Below are positions 54,136-64,000 of a DNA stretch of 64,000 bases, piece by piece. The number at the start of each line of letters is the position of its first letter. Position 1 is the first letter of the stretch. Source of the DNA: Petunia secreta (lineage: Eukaryota; Streptophyta; Magnoliopsida; Solanales; Solanaceae); the NCBI GenBank assembly GCA_029990175.1, contig JARKIP010000049.1, positions 9,154,001 through 9,218,000 on the forward strand. Direction: 5' to 3'. The position numbers and the translations under genes are program-made. The notes under the pieces were generated by a model. It had not been told where the DNA came from and did no database searches. It saw only the letters and a list, made by a program, of their open reading frames with translations.

Positions 54136-56596
54136 GGCGATCGCAAGTTAGCATTGGTTTTGAACGTAATCTTTGATGTAATGCGAACTACGCGTGACCT
54201 GAATCCCAAGGCGGGATACGTAGTAGCTCACATAGAGTTTGGTTGCTGGGATACAAGAATTTCCCCTATTCCCTCTTTTGTGTAAGTTTGAACTACTTCT
54301 GACCTGATTCCTGGAATGGAAACAGGATAAGTAGGCAATCCCCGTCGGATTCGGTCAAAATATTGTAACACTTTAGGCTTGTTTATCTTTTATGATGTAA
54401 TGCCGAACTATGCATCTAGGCAGATGTGTGGATTTTCCAATTCGGATACGGCTTCGTACTTAGATTGCCATATCTTCCCAAAAAAATCTTATGTAAGCAG
54501 AACTACGCACGGTCTGATTCCCGTGGAGGGATACGTAGGCGCTCTTAACGGGCTCGACTCTATAATATTAAAATTTTCAGTCTCCTCTAAGGCAAGCAAC
54601 TGGGGCAATTTTGCAAAGACAATTTGAAGATTTGAAAGATATCAACTGGGGCAAATTTTGCAAAATGAGTTGAAGATTTGGAAGTTCATAACTGGGGCAG
54701 GTCTTTGCAAAATGGGTTTGCTTATCAAAGGATGAAGCAGCAAAGTCCTAAAAGTATTCAAGATTAGCACAAGTTGCAATACAAAGGATGTTCAGTTTGT
54801 TTCGAGATATGTCATGAGTTTGAGTTAAAGCAGGAATTTTACATGCATTATAAACTTTTTACTTGCATATCAATGATTGCTTGCTTACTATTTTATCAAA
54901 TTATTTTATTTTGCCTCTATATTAAAATGAGTTATACTATTGAGTTCATAAACCAAGTTTCAGAGGATGGTTTTAAAGTCCAAGTCAGACGAAGAAGAGG
55001 AAGCGATAGCAGCAAATTCAAGATGAATCAGCACAAATCAAACACCCCTCCCCAAAACTAACAAATTTTTCTTTGAGAGCAGGAATATGAAAGTTTGCAA
55101 TGGAAGGATCATTCGCACTATGGATGAACAATTTATGGAACGCGCATTCAAGGAATTGATACAAACAACACCAATCAAGTTGACGATGCAAATGATTTGG
55201 CTTGACAGATCATTCAAGTTTACTCTTGCGGCATCTAAGCATCACATTATATTATTGCCGAAAAGACGGCGTTTTTCTTTTCTCAAGTTTTAACATTGTT
55301 ATGGAATTTATCTCGCAATATTGATAGACAAGTCGGCTGGAACACCGCTTTCGGAGTGTTTCGCGATGTCGGTTGTCTTGCAATATTGGCATTTTATATT
55401 TTAAATTTATTAATAGTTTGAGACAAGTCGGCTGGAACACCGCTTTCGGAGTGTTTCGCGATGTCGGTTGTCTTGCAATATTGGCATTTTATATTTAAAA
55501 TAGATTGATAGTTAAGACAAGTCGGCTGGAACACCATTTTCGGAGTGTTTCGCGATGTCGGTTGTCTTGCAATATTGGCATTTTATATTTTAAATTTATT
55601 AATAGTTTGAGACAAGTCGGCTGGAACACCGCTTTCGGAGTGTTTCGCGATGTCGGTTGTCTTGCAATATTGGCATTTTATATTTAAAATAGATTGATAG
55701 TTAAGACAAGTCGGCTGGAACACCATTTTCGGAGTGTTTCGCGATGTCGGTTGTCTTGCAATATTGGCATTTTATATTTAAAATAGATTGATAGTTAAGA
55801 CAAGTCGGATGGAACACCGCTTTCGGAGTGTTTCGCAATGTCGGTTGTCTTGCAATATCGACATATTGTATTTGAAATACATGATTCGGCTTGAGACATT
55901 ATGTCTTGTTAGTCAAACTTATCTTATGAAAGCCTTGCATTTTTACCATTCATTTTCGCTTTACTTATTGTCTTACTTTACTGTTTCAGAATAATGATCA
56001 GCCTAGAGGTTCTCCGGCCGGAGCATCTCGTCAGTTGATCGAGAGAAGAACTTATTGAGCGTCACAACCAGCATTTACAATTTTATATTATACCTTTATT
56101 TATTTCTTATTTCAATTATTATAGTGTATTAGCAGTTGCTCGCTTACCGTTTGTTAAGTCTTTACAGCATTTTAGCGGCATCGCAGCAGCATTTGGAGCA
56201 TAATGTGGAACCTTTTCTTAGCAGTGAACTGGGGCAATCGTTGATATGAGCTAGACTCGTCAACGAGGATCTGAAGAATCGCACTCGGACAAGCAAGTTT
56301 TACCTAATCTTTCATTTCAGATTAGGCGTCAGTTTGAATTCTTTCCTATTCGTGCGCCTCTTTCTATCAATCGTGCGAATCTTCTTATCTAAGTGTCATC
56401 GAACTACATATGGCCTGATTCTCTTTCAGCCCGAGATATGTAGGCAACTCAGGAACCGGAGTTCGGCCATGTCCATAAGCCTCGTCTTTTGGTCCGTGGA
56501 ATCAGAAGTCTTGGTTTTATCGGGACAAAATTGGTTTCTCGTCAACTTCTTTACCCTAAAAACACTTTCATCCTTTTCCAGGTAAAGAGGGGCAGC
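54136..56596 (+). other. Ogre 3' untranslated region with several repeat families
   Basis: No gene is seen. It contains GAACTACG...CCTGATTCC...GGGATACGTAGG motifs at 54184, 54290, 54500 and 56401, AACTGGGGCAA repeats at about 54599, 54645 and 54690, the 94 bp tandem array at 55327-55870, and a purine tract AAAGAGGGGCAGC at 56584-56596. Open frames at 54379, 54774, 55087, 55505 and 55788 are repeat-based or random. Confidence 0.7.
55327..55870 (+). repeat. 94-95 bp tandem repeat in Ogre 3' region (6 units)
   Basis: GACAAGTCGGCTGGAACACC begins at 55327, 55422, 55516, 55611, 55705 and, with one change, 55799. Spacings are 95, 94, 95, 94 and 94. Each unit contains GTGTTTCGCGATGTCGGTTG. Two sub-types (AATTTATTAATAGTTTGA or AATAGATTGATAGTTAA between units) alternate partly, so the array grew by blocks of more than one unit. 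Confidence 0.92.
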
Positions 56597-59500
56597 TATT
56601 GACACCCAATTTCGTCCCGAGATATAATTAGCGGCTAAATTATTTAAATGAGAATCAATTATTAAAATAAAATTAAATCAGAATTAGATAATTAAAATTA
56701 TTTGAATTGAGATTAATTAATTAAATTTAATTAGAGTAAATTAGCTAATTTCAAAAGAAGGCTAATTTCGTTCAAAGTCCTAGAGATTTTCCTACCCGTG
56801 CAACATCCCTATCTTAATTCAATTTAACTTAAGAAGGGGCTAAATGTGCAAGCCCGTGCCATTCCAGCCTACCCATGCAAGCAATATATATAACATATAA
56901 TACACCTATACATATCAGTTTCCCTTTCAGTTTTCCAATCACCCGCGACCCGTTTGCCCGATTCCAATCACCCGCGACCCGTTTGCTTTTTCCCTTGGAT
57001 TCTCTCCAAAACAGTCCAAAATCGTACGATTTAGTTTCGTTTTCTCTCCCCAGTACAAGAACTCAACTAATCCTATTCGTTCATTTCAAATGGAGTTTCG
57101 ATCTAAGCCGTGGATGATCTTAACGGGAATATCCTTGATGACAAGGATGAATTCGGTACAATCCCTAAGGGATTTGACCAAATTCACCCTTGTTCTACAA
57201 GGGATACACGAAAATAGGCAAGGATTCTTTGGGGTATTCAAGGGGATCCGAAACCCTAGCCTAGAGGTATTTAATCCCTCATTCTTTCATTTTTCAGGGG
57301 CTGGAATTTTTGAACACACAAAAAACGGCAGCATTTATATATATTTTTAGATTTTTCTCTGAGTTACAAAAAAATATACTCATAGTGTTTTAGCTTCTGG
57401 TTTCGAATCGAGCGTTGCTTTTGGCTTTGTGTCGTCATTTCTCCCTTCTTGTCGTTAACCTCGCTCGCGTCGTTTAGTCGAATCGCTTTTCTTCGGATCC
57501 TTCACCTCAGTCATTGCTCTAAGAAAGGTAATACTTTAAGCCTTTACTACTTTCTGTTATTACAACATGAATGGAATGTCGTTTGTGGTTACTGCCTGAA
57601 AGATAAAGAGTATTGTGTTTAGTCGAATACTAGTTTCCTACTTATAAATTTAAGAATTGAAGTAAGAATCCAGGAAAAGATTGAAGCTCTGTTTTGGTAA
57701 GTTTTGCTCACTATCACTATGGTGTTAAGCCGTAATGAAACTGATTTCTTACTTGTTGGTTCCTGTTGCTAATATCCTGATAAAAGGTGCATTTTTTTGT
57801 TTCCTTTGTTGTCTTCAGATCATTAGTCTAAGAGCATTAATGGATGTTATGTTTCATCAAGTGTCTTTATATTTTAAAGTTTGCATACTCTCCAAAGCGC
57901 ATCTATTTTAATAAAAATGTTTGAAACTATAATCCTTACTTGGTTCAAAAGATGCAGCTATAAGTGATTATTGAGGTTAAAAATCATGTGAGGTTCCCTT
58001 TTGTTCTGGTGGTTCTGTTAGTATGTGAGGGGTGTAATGGAGGCTGCAGGATTTAGTGTGGGTAGGCTGTGTGTTCTGTTTCTTGTTGGTCAGTAGCAGT
58101 AGCAAGGGGATGCTGCAGCAGCAGAGGTCTGTTTGGGGTTATTTCATCTGTGATGCTGCAGTTTCAGGGTATTTTTCTTAGTCTGAAGGGAGCTGTTTGG
58201 TTATTTAGGAAGCCTGTTAAGAGGCTGCTAGAAGTAGAGAGGGTGCAGGAGTTCCCTGATTGTTTGAGGGAGTATGTATGTGTGAGCTGAGCGCAGGAGC
58301 TGTTTCAGCTTGTTTGCAAGAAGGGCAGGGGTTAGGTGATTCAGGGGAATATGGGGTCTTTAGGGTGTTTGCTATTCTCTTAGTTTGCTGAAGCTAAATT
58401 GTTTGCCTTTTGATTCTAATATGACCAGTGCATGTGCCTCCTCTTGCTGGTCTTTGAAATCTATGTTTTACCATGGAGTAATCAGTATGAAACTAGTTCT
58501 GAATGTCGATGTGTTATTACTTATGGAGAGAAACAGTCAGGGAGTCTGATGAGTCGATGGTTGTTTTGCCCGTTTGTGTATGTGTGTCTCTGTATATGTG
58601 TATGTGCATTTTCTCGTGTGTGTGTGTGTGTGTGTCTACGTGGATGTGTGTGTGTGCAAGTAGAAGTGTATGAATTAGTAGAAGGATGTGAGAAGTTCAA
58701 GAGTGAGTTGCCTTCCTTGGCCTGCTTGTGAATGAGTTAAAAAGAATTGCATTCTACTTCCTGTTGAATGTGACTACTGGGTTTCAATTCAGTTTATCAT
58801 TTGTAAAGCTCAATAATTTTATATTGATATTGCATCTCACACGATATATGTCCATAAGCTTTATCAAGCCAAAGTCTCCAACTTGCGCTCCATCAATCCA
58901 TCTGATAACATGTTTGATTTCACATCCCAGTGAATGATATGTGGCTTACAGTCATAGTACAGATAACGTAGATTCTCAGCAGATCCCAAGGCAATTATGT
59001 AACTGGTACTCCAATTTAGCATAAAATTAGCATAAGTAGAATATGTGGTCGGATTATTTTATTTCAGTTATGCTTAGCTTATTTTTCTTAAATTAAGGTC
59101 TGGAGTATTACTGGTTGTGATAGAAAATTTAACAAAATAGCTAGGGGATCAACTTTATTAGTTTTCTTTGGGCTACATGCCAAATTCATGCTTCTGTTGC
59201 GTTCTTTTCCTTTCGTTTGTTCTTTTCTTTTTTTTCTTTCTTTATTTCTGTCTCACTTAATTAAATTTGTGACCTTAAATGAAATACATTGGGCGTTTAG
59301 TCTTACCTTTAGTTGGGTTTTGTTGGCTCTGTTTATTAAGTAGTTTTGTCTCTGTTAGTGACATTTTATTACACTTACATATGCTAATCCTTTCTCCTAC
59401 TATCTTTGTTTGCATAAATATTGGGACGAGTTCGAGTGGCTAAACTCGCAAATGGGAACGGCTCGCATTTGGAAGTTACTTAAATCGCTCCGCATTTTCG

Positions 59501-60717
59501 GGACTTGATATCCCCGAAAATGTAAAATAAAAGAAAATGAATAAATGAAAAGCCTTGTGAAATACAGGGCTCGACTTAAGTTCACTATCCCGGGTTCTAT
59601 TTTCTGAAACTCCTTCTCTCCCGTCCCCTTTAGAAAGCATGTTTTAAGACTTTGTGAACTGAATTAGGACTTTGTATGATTAGAAGCCTGGTAGGTTAGC
59701 CGCTTTAATTGAAATTGTTATCTTATTGTTTGTCTAAGATTGTTTGTAAATTGCATATCCCGTCTCTTTGAGAATCACCAGTTGATTTAAGATAGTAGAA
59801 GCCTTTAGCTAATTATCGAGTGCAAAAGAAATAAAAATTAAAATTGTACCTATTATATTTAGTCAATTATTTATCCATCTATTAATTCATTTATTTATTC
59901 ATTAATTAAATTAATTAAGTGGTATTTATTATTAATTTATGTATTTAATCTTAATTAATCATTTATTTGCCTAATCAATTATAATTATTTATTTACTTAT
60001 TTATTTATTTATTAAATTATTTAAGTGGTATTTATTTATTATTTTATTTATTCATTCTATTTATTCATTTAATTAATTAATTCTAATTAATTATTTGATT
60101 GTTTAATCAATTGTATTTATTTAACTAGTCAAATTATTATTGCTTATCCCTCATCTAATTGAAATCATATAAATATTTATTCATCTAATTAAGTTATTTA
60201 TCTATTTATTTATTTATCTAATTAATTAATTAATCAGTTATTACTTCTTTATCTAATCATTTACTAATATATTTACTTAGCCTTTATTTATTTAATCAAT
60301 CAATCAATGCTTATCTCATTATTCATTTAATTAATCTTAAATTTTGTTCAAGTATTGTCATAATCAATTTTATCTTCTCTATATTATTTATTACCTATTT
60401 ATTTTATTTAAAATTTATCCCAAACTAAGTTTCAAGTAAAATTCGTGAAAATCGCCGGATTAACCGCCTTTAGCGGATTTTCGAAAGTGCTCCCGTAATA
60501 AGGACCTTCTTTCGAATTTAACAGAACCACTTACTTAAGAATCTCTGAATTTAATTTCTTTTAAATAAAGGTTAAATTGCATTCCTTAGTTAACTTAGGT
60601 TCCTAATAATCCTTAAATTAGGTGGCGACTCCAAAGAAACCCTTTGGAATCCCACTTTGTTGAAATATTCCGAAACCTATCCTTTTCTTAAAGAAAGGGT
60701 AATTTTGGGGTTCAACA
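56597..60717 (+). repeat. 3' LTR of the Ogre element (4121 bp)
   Basis: It is the twin of 40224-44344, ending GGGGTTCAACA. It starts TATTGACACCC where the 5' LTR starts TGTTGACACCC, so the terminal TG is changed to TA. The TG and AT-rich tracts recur here. Confidence 0.92.
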
Positions 60718-60722
60718 GTAAT
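60718..60722. repeat. Right target-site duplication of the Ogre element (GTAAT)
   Basis: It matches 40219-40223. The tnp2 intron resumes after it. Confidence 0.92.
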
Positions 60723-63058
60723 GTTATTAGTCTAATATTCGATACTTAACAACTCTAGATATATAATAAAAATCAATAATACTCTTCATACCTCTCAATT
60801 GGGTACATCCAACGATAATGTACTGGGGCGACAAGTCTAGCCTCACTTGCCAAGTGAATAACCAAGTGTACCATAACGGTAAAGAATGATGGCAGGAAAA
60901 TCTTCTCCATATTAGAATGTGTTACAGGAATTTTTTCTTCAAGCAACTTTAACTCTTCCATTTTAAGCTCTTTGCCACAAAGAATCCAAAAGTATGAGCA
61001 TAATTCATTCAAAACAGAACTCACTTTTTTATCAGCTGATCTCCGTAATGCAAGAGGAAGAAGTTCTTGCATTATAACATGGCAATCGTGAGTTTTTAGC
61101 CCTGATAGCTTTCGTTTGCGCACGCAACGTGAGATATTAGAAGCATAGCCATGTGGAAACTTGACGTTTTGCAGTACTTCATAAAACAACTCCTTTTCCT
61201 GCGGAGACATTGTGAAATAAGTAGAAGGAAGAAATGCCTTCCCATTAGATCGAGATTGAGGCCATAAGCTTGGTCTTATTTTCATCTCCTTCAAGTCCAA
61301 TCGAGCTTCTAAGTTGTCTTTCGACTTTTTACCAAAACCCAACAATGTATAAATCAAGTTATCACAAACATTTTTTTCTATGTGCATCACATCAAGATTA
61401 TGGCGCACCAAGTTATGCTCCCAATATGGAAGATTGAAAAAGATGCTCTTTTTTTTCCATGTATTTTTCATAACCCCACTTATCTCTTCATTCGACTGGC
61501 CAAGAGTAAATTTTATGTCTTTAACTTGATCAAGAACTAGTGAACCAGTTACTGCACGAGGTGCAGGTCTTGATTCTTTAGTTCCATCAAATGATTTTGC
61601 ATCATTTCGATACTTGTGGTCTGGCTTCAAGAAACGTCGATGGCCCATGAAGCAAAACTTTTTACCATGTTTGAGCCTTCTAGAATGAGTCTGTATGTTA
61701 CAAGAAGGGCATGCAAATTGACCGTGAGTGCACCATCCAGATAGATTACCATATGCTGGAAAATCGTTTATAGTCCACATCAAAGTTGCTCGCATTTGAA
61801 ATGTCTCATTAGAAAATGCATCATAGGTCGCTACACCGACATCCCACAATTCATTCAACTCTTCAATTAAAGGTTCCAGAAAGACATCAATATTATTTCC
61901 AGGCCCTTTTGGTCCTGGAATGAGTAAGGACAAAATGAAGAACTCTTGTTTCATGCACAACCACGGTGGAAGATTATAGGGCATTAATATCACCGCCCAT
62001 GTACTATGAACAGTTCGCATTGTACCGAATGGATTAAAGCCATCAGAAGCTAATCCTAGGCGAATATTACGAGGATCACTAGCAAATTCTGGATATCTAA
62101 TGTCAAAAGCTTTCCAAGCTTCAGAATCTGCAGGATGCCTTAAAACTCCATCTCTGTTACGTTCATCATGATGCCATCGCATTAGCTTAGAAGTTTTAGA
62201 AGACATGAATAACCTCTGTAGTCTTGGTTTGAGAGGAAAGTACCTTAGGACCTTGGCCGGAACCTTTTTGCCTTTACTTTTCCATCTAGAAGCCCCACAA
62301 ACTAAGCATTTATCTACATCCTTACCAGCAAATTCTTTTCTGAAAAGCATGCAATCATTAGGACAAGCATGAATCTTTTCATACTTTAAGCCTAAGCCCT
62401 GAATTATTTTTTTGGTCTCATATAAAGAAGAAGGCAACTTAGTTCCCTCAGGAAGTCCATCCCCTAATAGACCAAGCAAAACATTAAAAGATTCATTTGA
62501 CCAATTGAATGTCCCTTTTATATGGTAAAGATGCAGCAAAAATGAAAGTTTACTAAATTTCTTGCATCCCGGGTATAGTTCTTCATTTGCATCTTTCATG
62601 AGTTGTTCAAACATATCCATCTCAGGATTAGGTTGATTTCCTGATGGATTATGAGTATTGTCTTCTAAATTTGGCTCTACGTCTCCTCTTTCACTAATGT
62701 TAGTGTCCATGGGCTGGTTAAAGTCTCCAAAAACATCATGTATCATTCCTCTCATATCATCGCCCATTGAAGCTTCTTTTCTACAAATATTTTTTTCAGT
62801 ATTATTTGATATACTAAGAGACTCGCCATGGCAAAACCAAGTATCATATGAGGGTATAATACCATTAACCACTAGATGATCATATGCTGTTGCTCGATTT
62901 ACATAATAGTGTAGCACACATTCCGTGCAAGGGCATGGAATTGTTTCTCCATCACGTTTTTCACAAAAAGCATGATTTAAAAAATTCTCTACTCCATCCA
63001 AATATTCTTTACTAACTGTATCGCAATTTATCCATCTTCTACTCATAGAACTGTCCAT

Positions 63059-64000
63059 GATTATTCTCTTCTACAATTGCAAGAAGACAAAGCAAAATGA
63101 ACACAAACAAAATATGAAAAATAAAATGAAGAAGTTGTGCAATGTAACATGTGCGTTTAACATTTTTCTATGTGTAGACTAATTTTTACTTGAAAAATGC
63201 TTACATGGAGAAGAAAAAAATTCCATAAATCAAGAGAGTGCCTTTTCGAATACATTAAAGGTTACTTGTGAAATATTATTAACAAGAAGACTTGGTAAAA
63301 AGACAAAACAATTGCATAGTCAAATTGATGAACCAATATACAAACATGAAAAATCATATCTTGACTTGTGGTGGCTTAGATGAACCCTGACAATCTAATT
63401 AGCTACTTAATCTAAACTAAAAAAAAAAGAAGCCATATCTTCGGTGTCTTAAAGGAACATTAACCTGAGATATATGACGCAAGCAAAACAAATTGTTCAT
63501 ATTCATCTAGGTGCACGATTCAAATACAACTACTTTACACTATTGAAAATTTAGAAACAAATTAAGTTTATAAATAACTTTAATTTTGCTACGATTCGCA
63601 TGAATATATATTCATTCGTGGTTTCAACTAATCCGAAAAACACAATCTCAACCACATTACTATTTGCATATAACAAATCCTCAAAGTTTTCCAAATCTTC
63701 TCATTGTATTTCAAACAGAATCCAGTATAGTGCTTTGGCGTAATTCCCAAACTTTGACTTTGTTTACCAAATAATCCAGACAAATAAAATATGTGGAGAC
63801 TTTTGAACAAGAAAGCCATGTATTCAGAACCAGATTTTTACACGGTTCTAATTCGAAAGAAGTAGCGTAGCCAGAATTTCTTACAAGGTTGTTCAAATTT
63901 TTTTACACAATAATATTTTTTTCAATGAACTGGTGCACCAACTTCTTTTTCCAACAAACGGTGTTCAACTTGATTTTGGTACTATATTAAAGTATTTTCT
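63059..64000 (-). other. CACTA2 5' region upstream of the tnp2 start
   Basis: AT-rich sequence with no coding signal and no CACTA terminus. It would be the leader and promoter region of tnp2, and the element's 5' end lies further right. Two small frames on minus at 63628-63896 have no family resemblance. Confidence 0.5.

Larger units (their letters stand above)
40224..60717 (+). mobile_element. Ogre/Tat-type (Ty3/gypsy) LTR retrotransposon, near-complete, 20.5 kb
   Basis: LTRs of 4121 bp (40224-44344 and 56597-60717) flank about 12.2 kb, with a GTAAT duplication. The order is: primer site, an extra ORF1 before gag (45030-46421), gag-pro (47005-50436), a 252 bp intron, RT, RNase H, a second RNase H and integrase (50685-54135), a long repeat-rich 3' region and a purine tract AAAGAGGGGCAGC. 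The extra 5' ORF, dual RNase H, pro-RT intron and size define the Ogre/Tat lineage. By eye the LTRs differ at about 18 positions in 4.1 kb. The only coding break found is one TGA in integrase, so this is a very recent copy, inserted within CACTA2. Confidence 0.95.
40207..60791 (-). other. tnp2 intron enlarged from 86 bp to 20.6 kb by the Ogre insertion
   Basis: On minus the donor is AGAG|GTATGAAG (GT at 60791-60790) and the acceptor is GGCACAG|GTACTT (AG at 40208-40207). Joining these ends restores the family motif PIERYLCTLKSYVRN in phase. The Ogre LTR ends 17 bases from the acceptor AG, so the branch point and most of the pyrimidine tract are now 20 kb away. Confidence 0.82.
38871..63058 (-). 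pseudogene. CACTA2 tnp2-type transposase gene, split by an Ogre element in an intron and frameshifted
   Basis: Inferred exons on minus: 63058-60792, 40206-about 39896, 39815-39710 and 39620-38871, in total about 1140 codons, near the family length. The N-terminal transposase-associated zinc domain has a C-x-C-x2-C pattern (CPCTECVLHY, residues about 42-52). The tnp2 domain follows (HNLDVMHIEKNVCDNLIY), then DUF4218 (KTHDCHVIMQELLPLALR, HYRWMYPIERY|YLCTLKSYVRN) and DUF4216 in the last exon (NGYRFRTKQ, YYGRLMDIVELNY, FKCDWVG). Ogre sits in the first intron, which is 86 bp without it. One base is missing near 40100 (SRYL|EGGDSRS), so the frame breaks there. The start fits the family. The enzyme would cut and join CACTA ends. 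Confidence 0.85.
31600..64000 (-). mobile_element. CACTA2: autonomous-type CACTA element, right end off-window, split by an Ogre element
   Basis: Its 3' end is CACTACTAGAAAAAAC at 31600 (the inverse terminus), followed by a subterminal block of TTTAGCGGCAATT-like motifs to about 32050. Coding is on minus: tnp2-type transposase (63058 to 38871) upstream of a Transposase_24-type gene (38245 to about 33769), the usual two-gene order of En/Spm elements. The preceding CCG (31597-31599) is a candidate 3 bp target duplication, because the paralogous unoccupied site at 15712-15714 reads CCG followed by GTCCAT. Without the 20.5 kb Ogre insertion about 11.9 kb of CACTA2 is in the window. No 5' terminus is seen up to 64000. 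Confidence 0.88.

Overview
The window is plant nuclear DNA, very probably from Solanaceae. It is a dense nest of transposable elements rather than a gene-rich region. The plant assignment rests on a plant-type U2 snRNA with a USE/TATA promoter, CACTA (En/Spm) elements with tnp2-type and Transposase_24 genes, Tekay-like LTR elements with an initiator-Met tRNA primer site, a 20.5 kb Ogre/Tat element, and the 3' part of a SINE of the kind common in nightshades. No intact host protein-coding gene was found.

Layout. (1) 1-10865: the right part of an old, non-coding Tekay-like LTR element on + (Element 1), whose 5' LTR lies off-window. It is split at 2563-8073 by a very young non-autonomous element (GL) with two 2.65 kb LTRs around only 204 bp. 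(2) 10866-14450: segment A, with a U2 snRNA gene, a SINE fragment and a broken plant protein gene. (3) 14451-15131: a detached CACTA 3' end and rearranged flank repeats. (4) 15132-25840: a CACTA element (CACTA1a) with a spliced Transposase_24 gene, split by a complete minus-strand Tekay-like element (Element 2, 15725-23870, target duplication AGGGC). (5) 25841-26872: spacer with a retroposed poly(A) end. (6) 26873-29056: segment B, a shortened second copy of segment A. (7) 29057-30252: spacer. (8) 30253-31599: the 5' part of a second CACTA1 copy (CACTA1b), cut by (9) CACTA2, 31600 to beyond the right edge, coding on minus (tnp2 transposase and Transposase_24). CACTA2 is itself split by (10) an almost intact Ogre/Tat element at 40224-60717 (target duplication GTAAT).

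The order of insertion is readable. GL went into Element 1, Element 2 into CACTA1a, CACTA2 into CACTA1b, and Ogre into a tnp2 intron. For GL, Element 2 and Ogre, both LTRs and a perfect 5 bp duplication are visible, and LTR differences counted by eye are few (about 3, 12 and 18 substitutions), so all three are recent. Element 1 and Element 2 share the same non-coding internal region, so they are one non-autonomous family that must be mobilised in trans.

The points most worth following up are the giant-LTR/minimal-internal element, the exactly frame-preserving intron between pro and RT in the Ogre element with its stop codon inside the splice donor, the Ogre insertion a few bases from a tnp2 splice acceptor, and the U2 duplication in which only one copy keeps its promoter.
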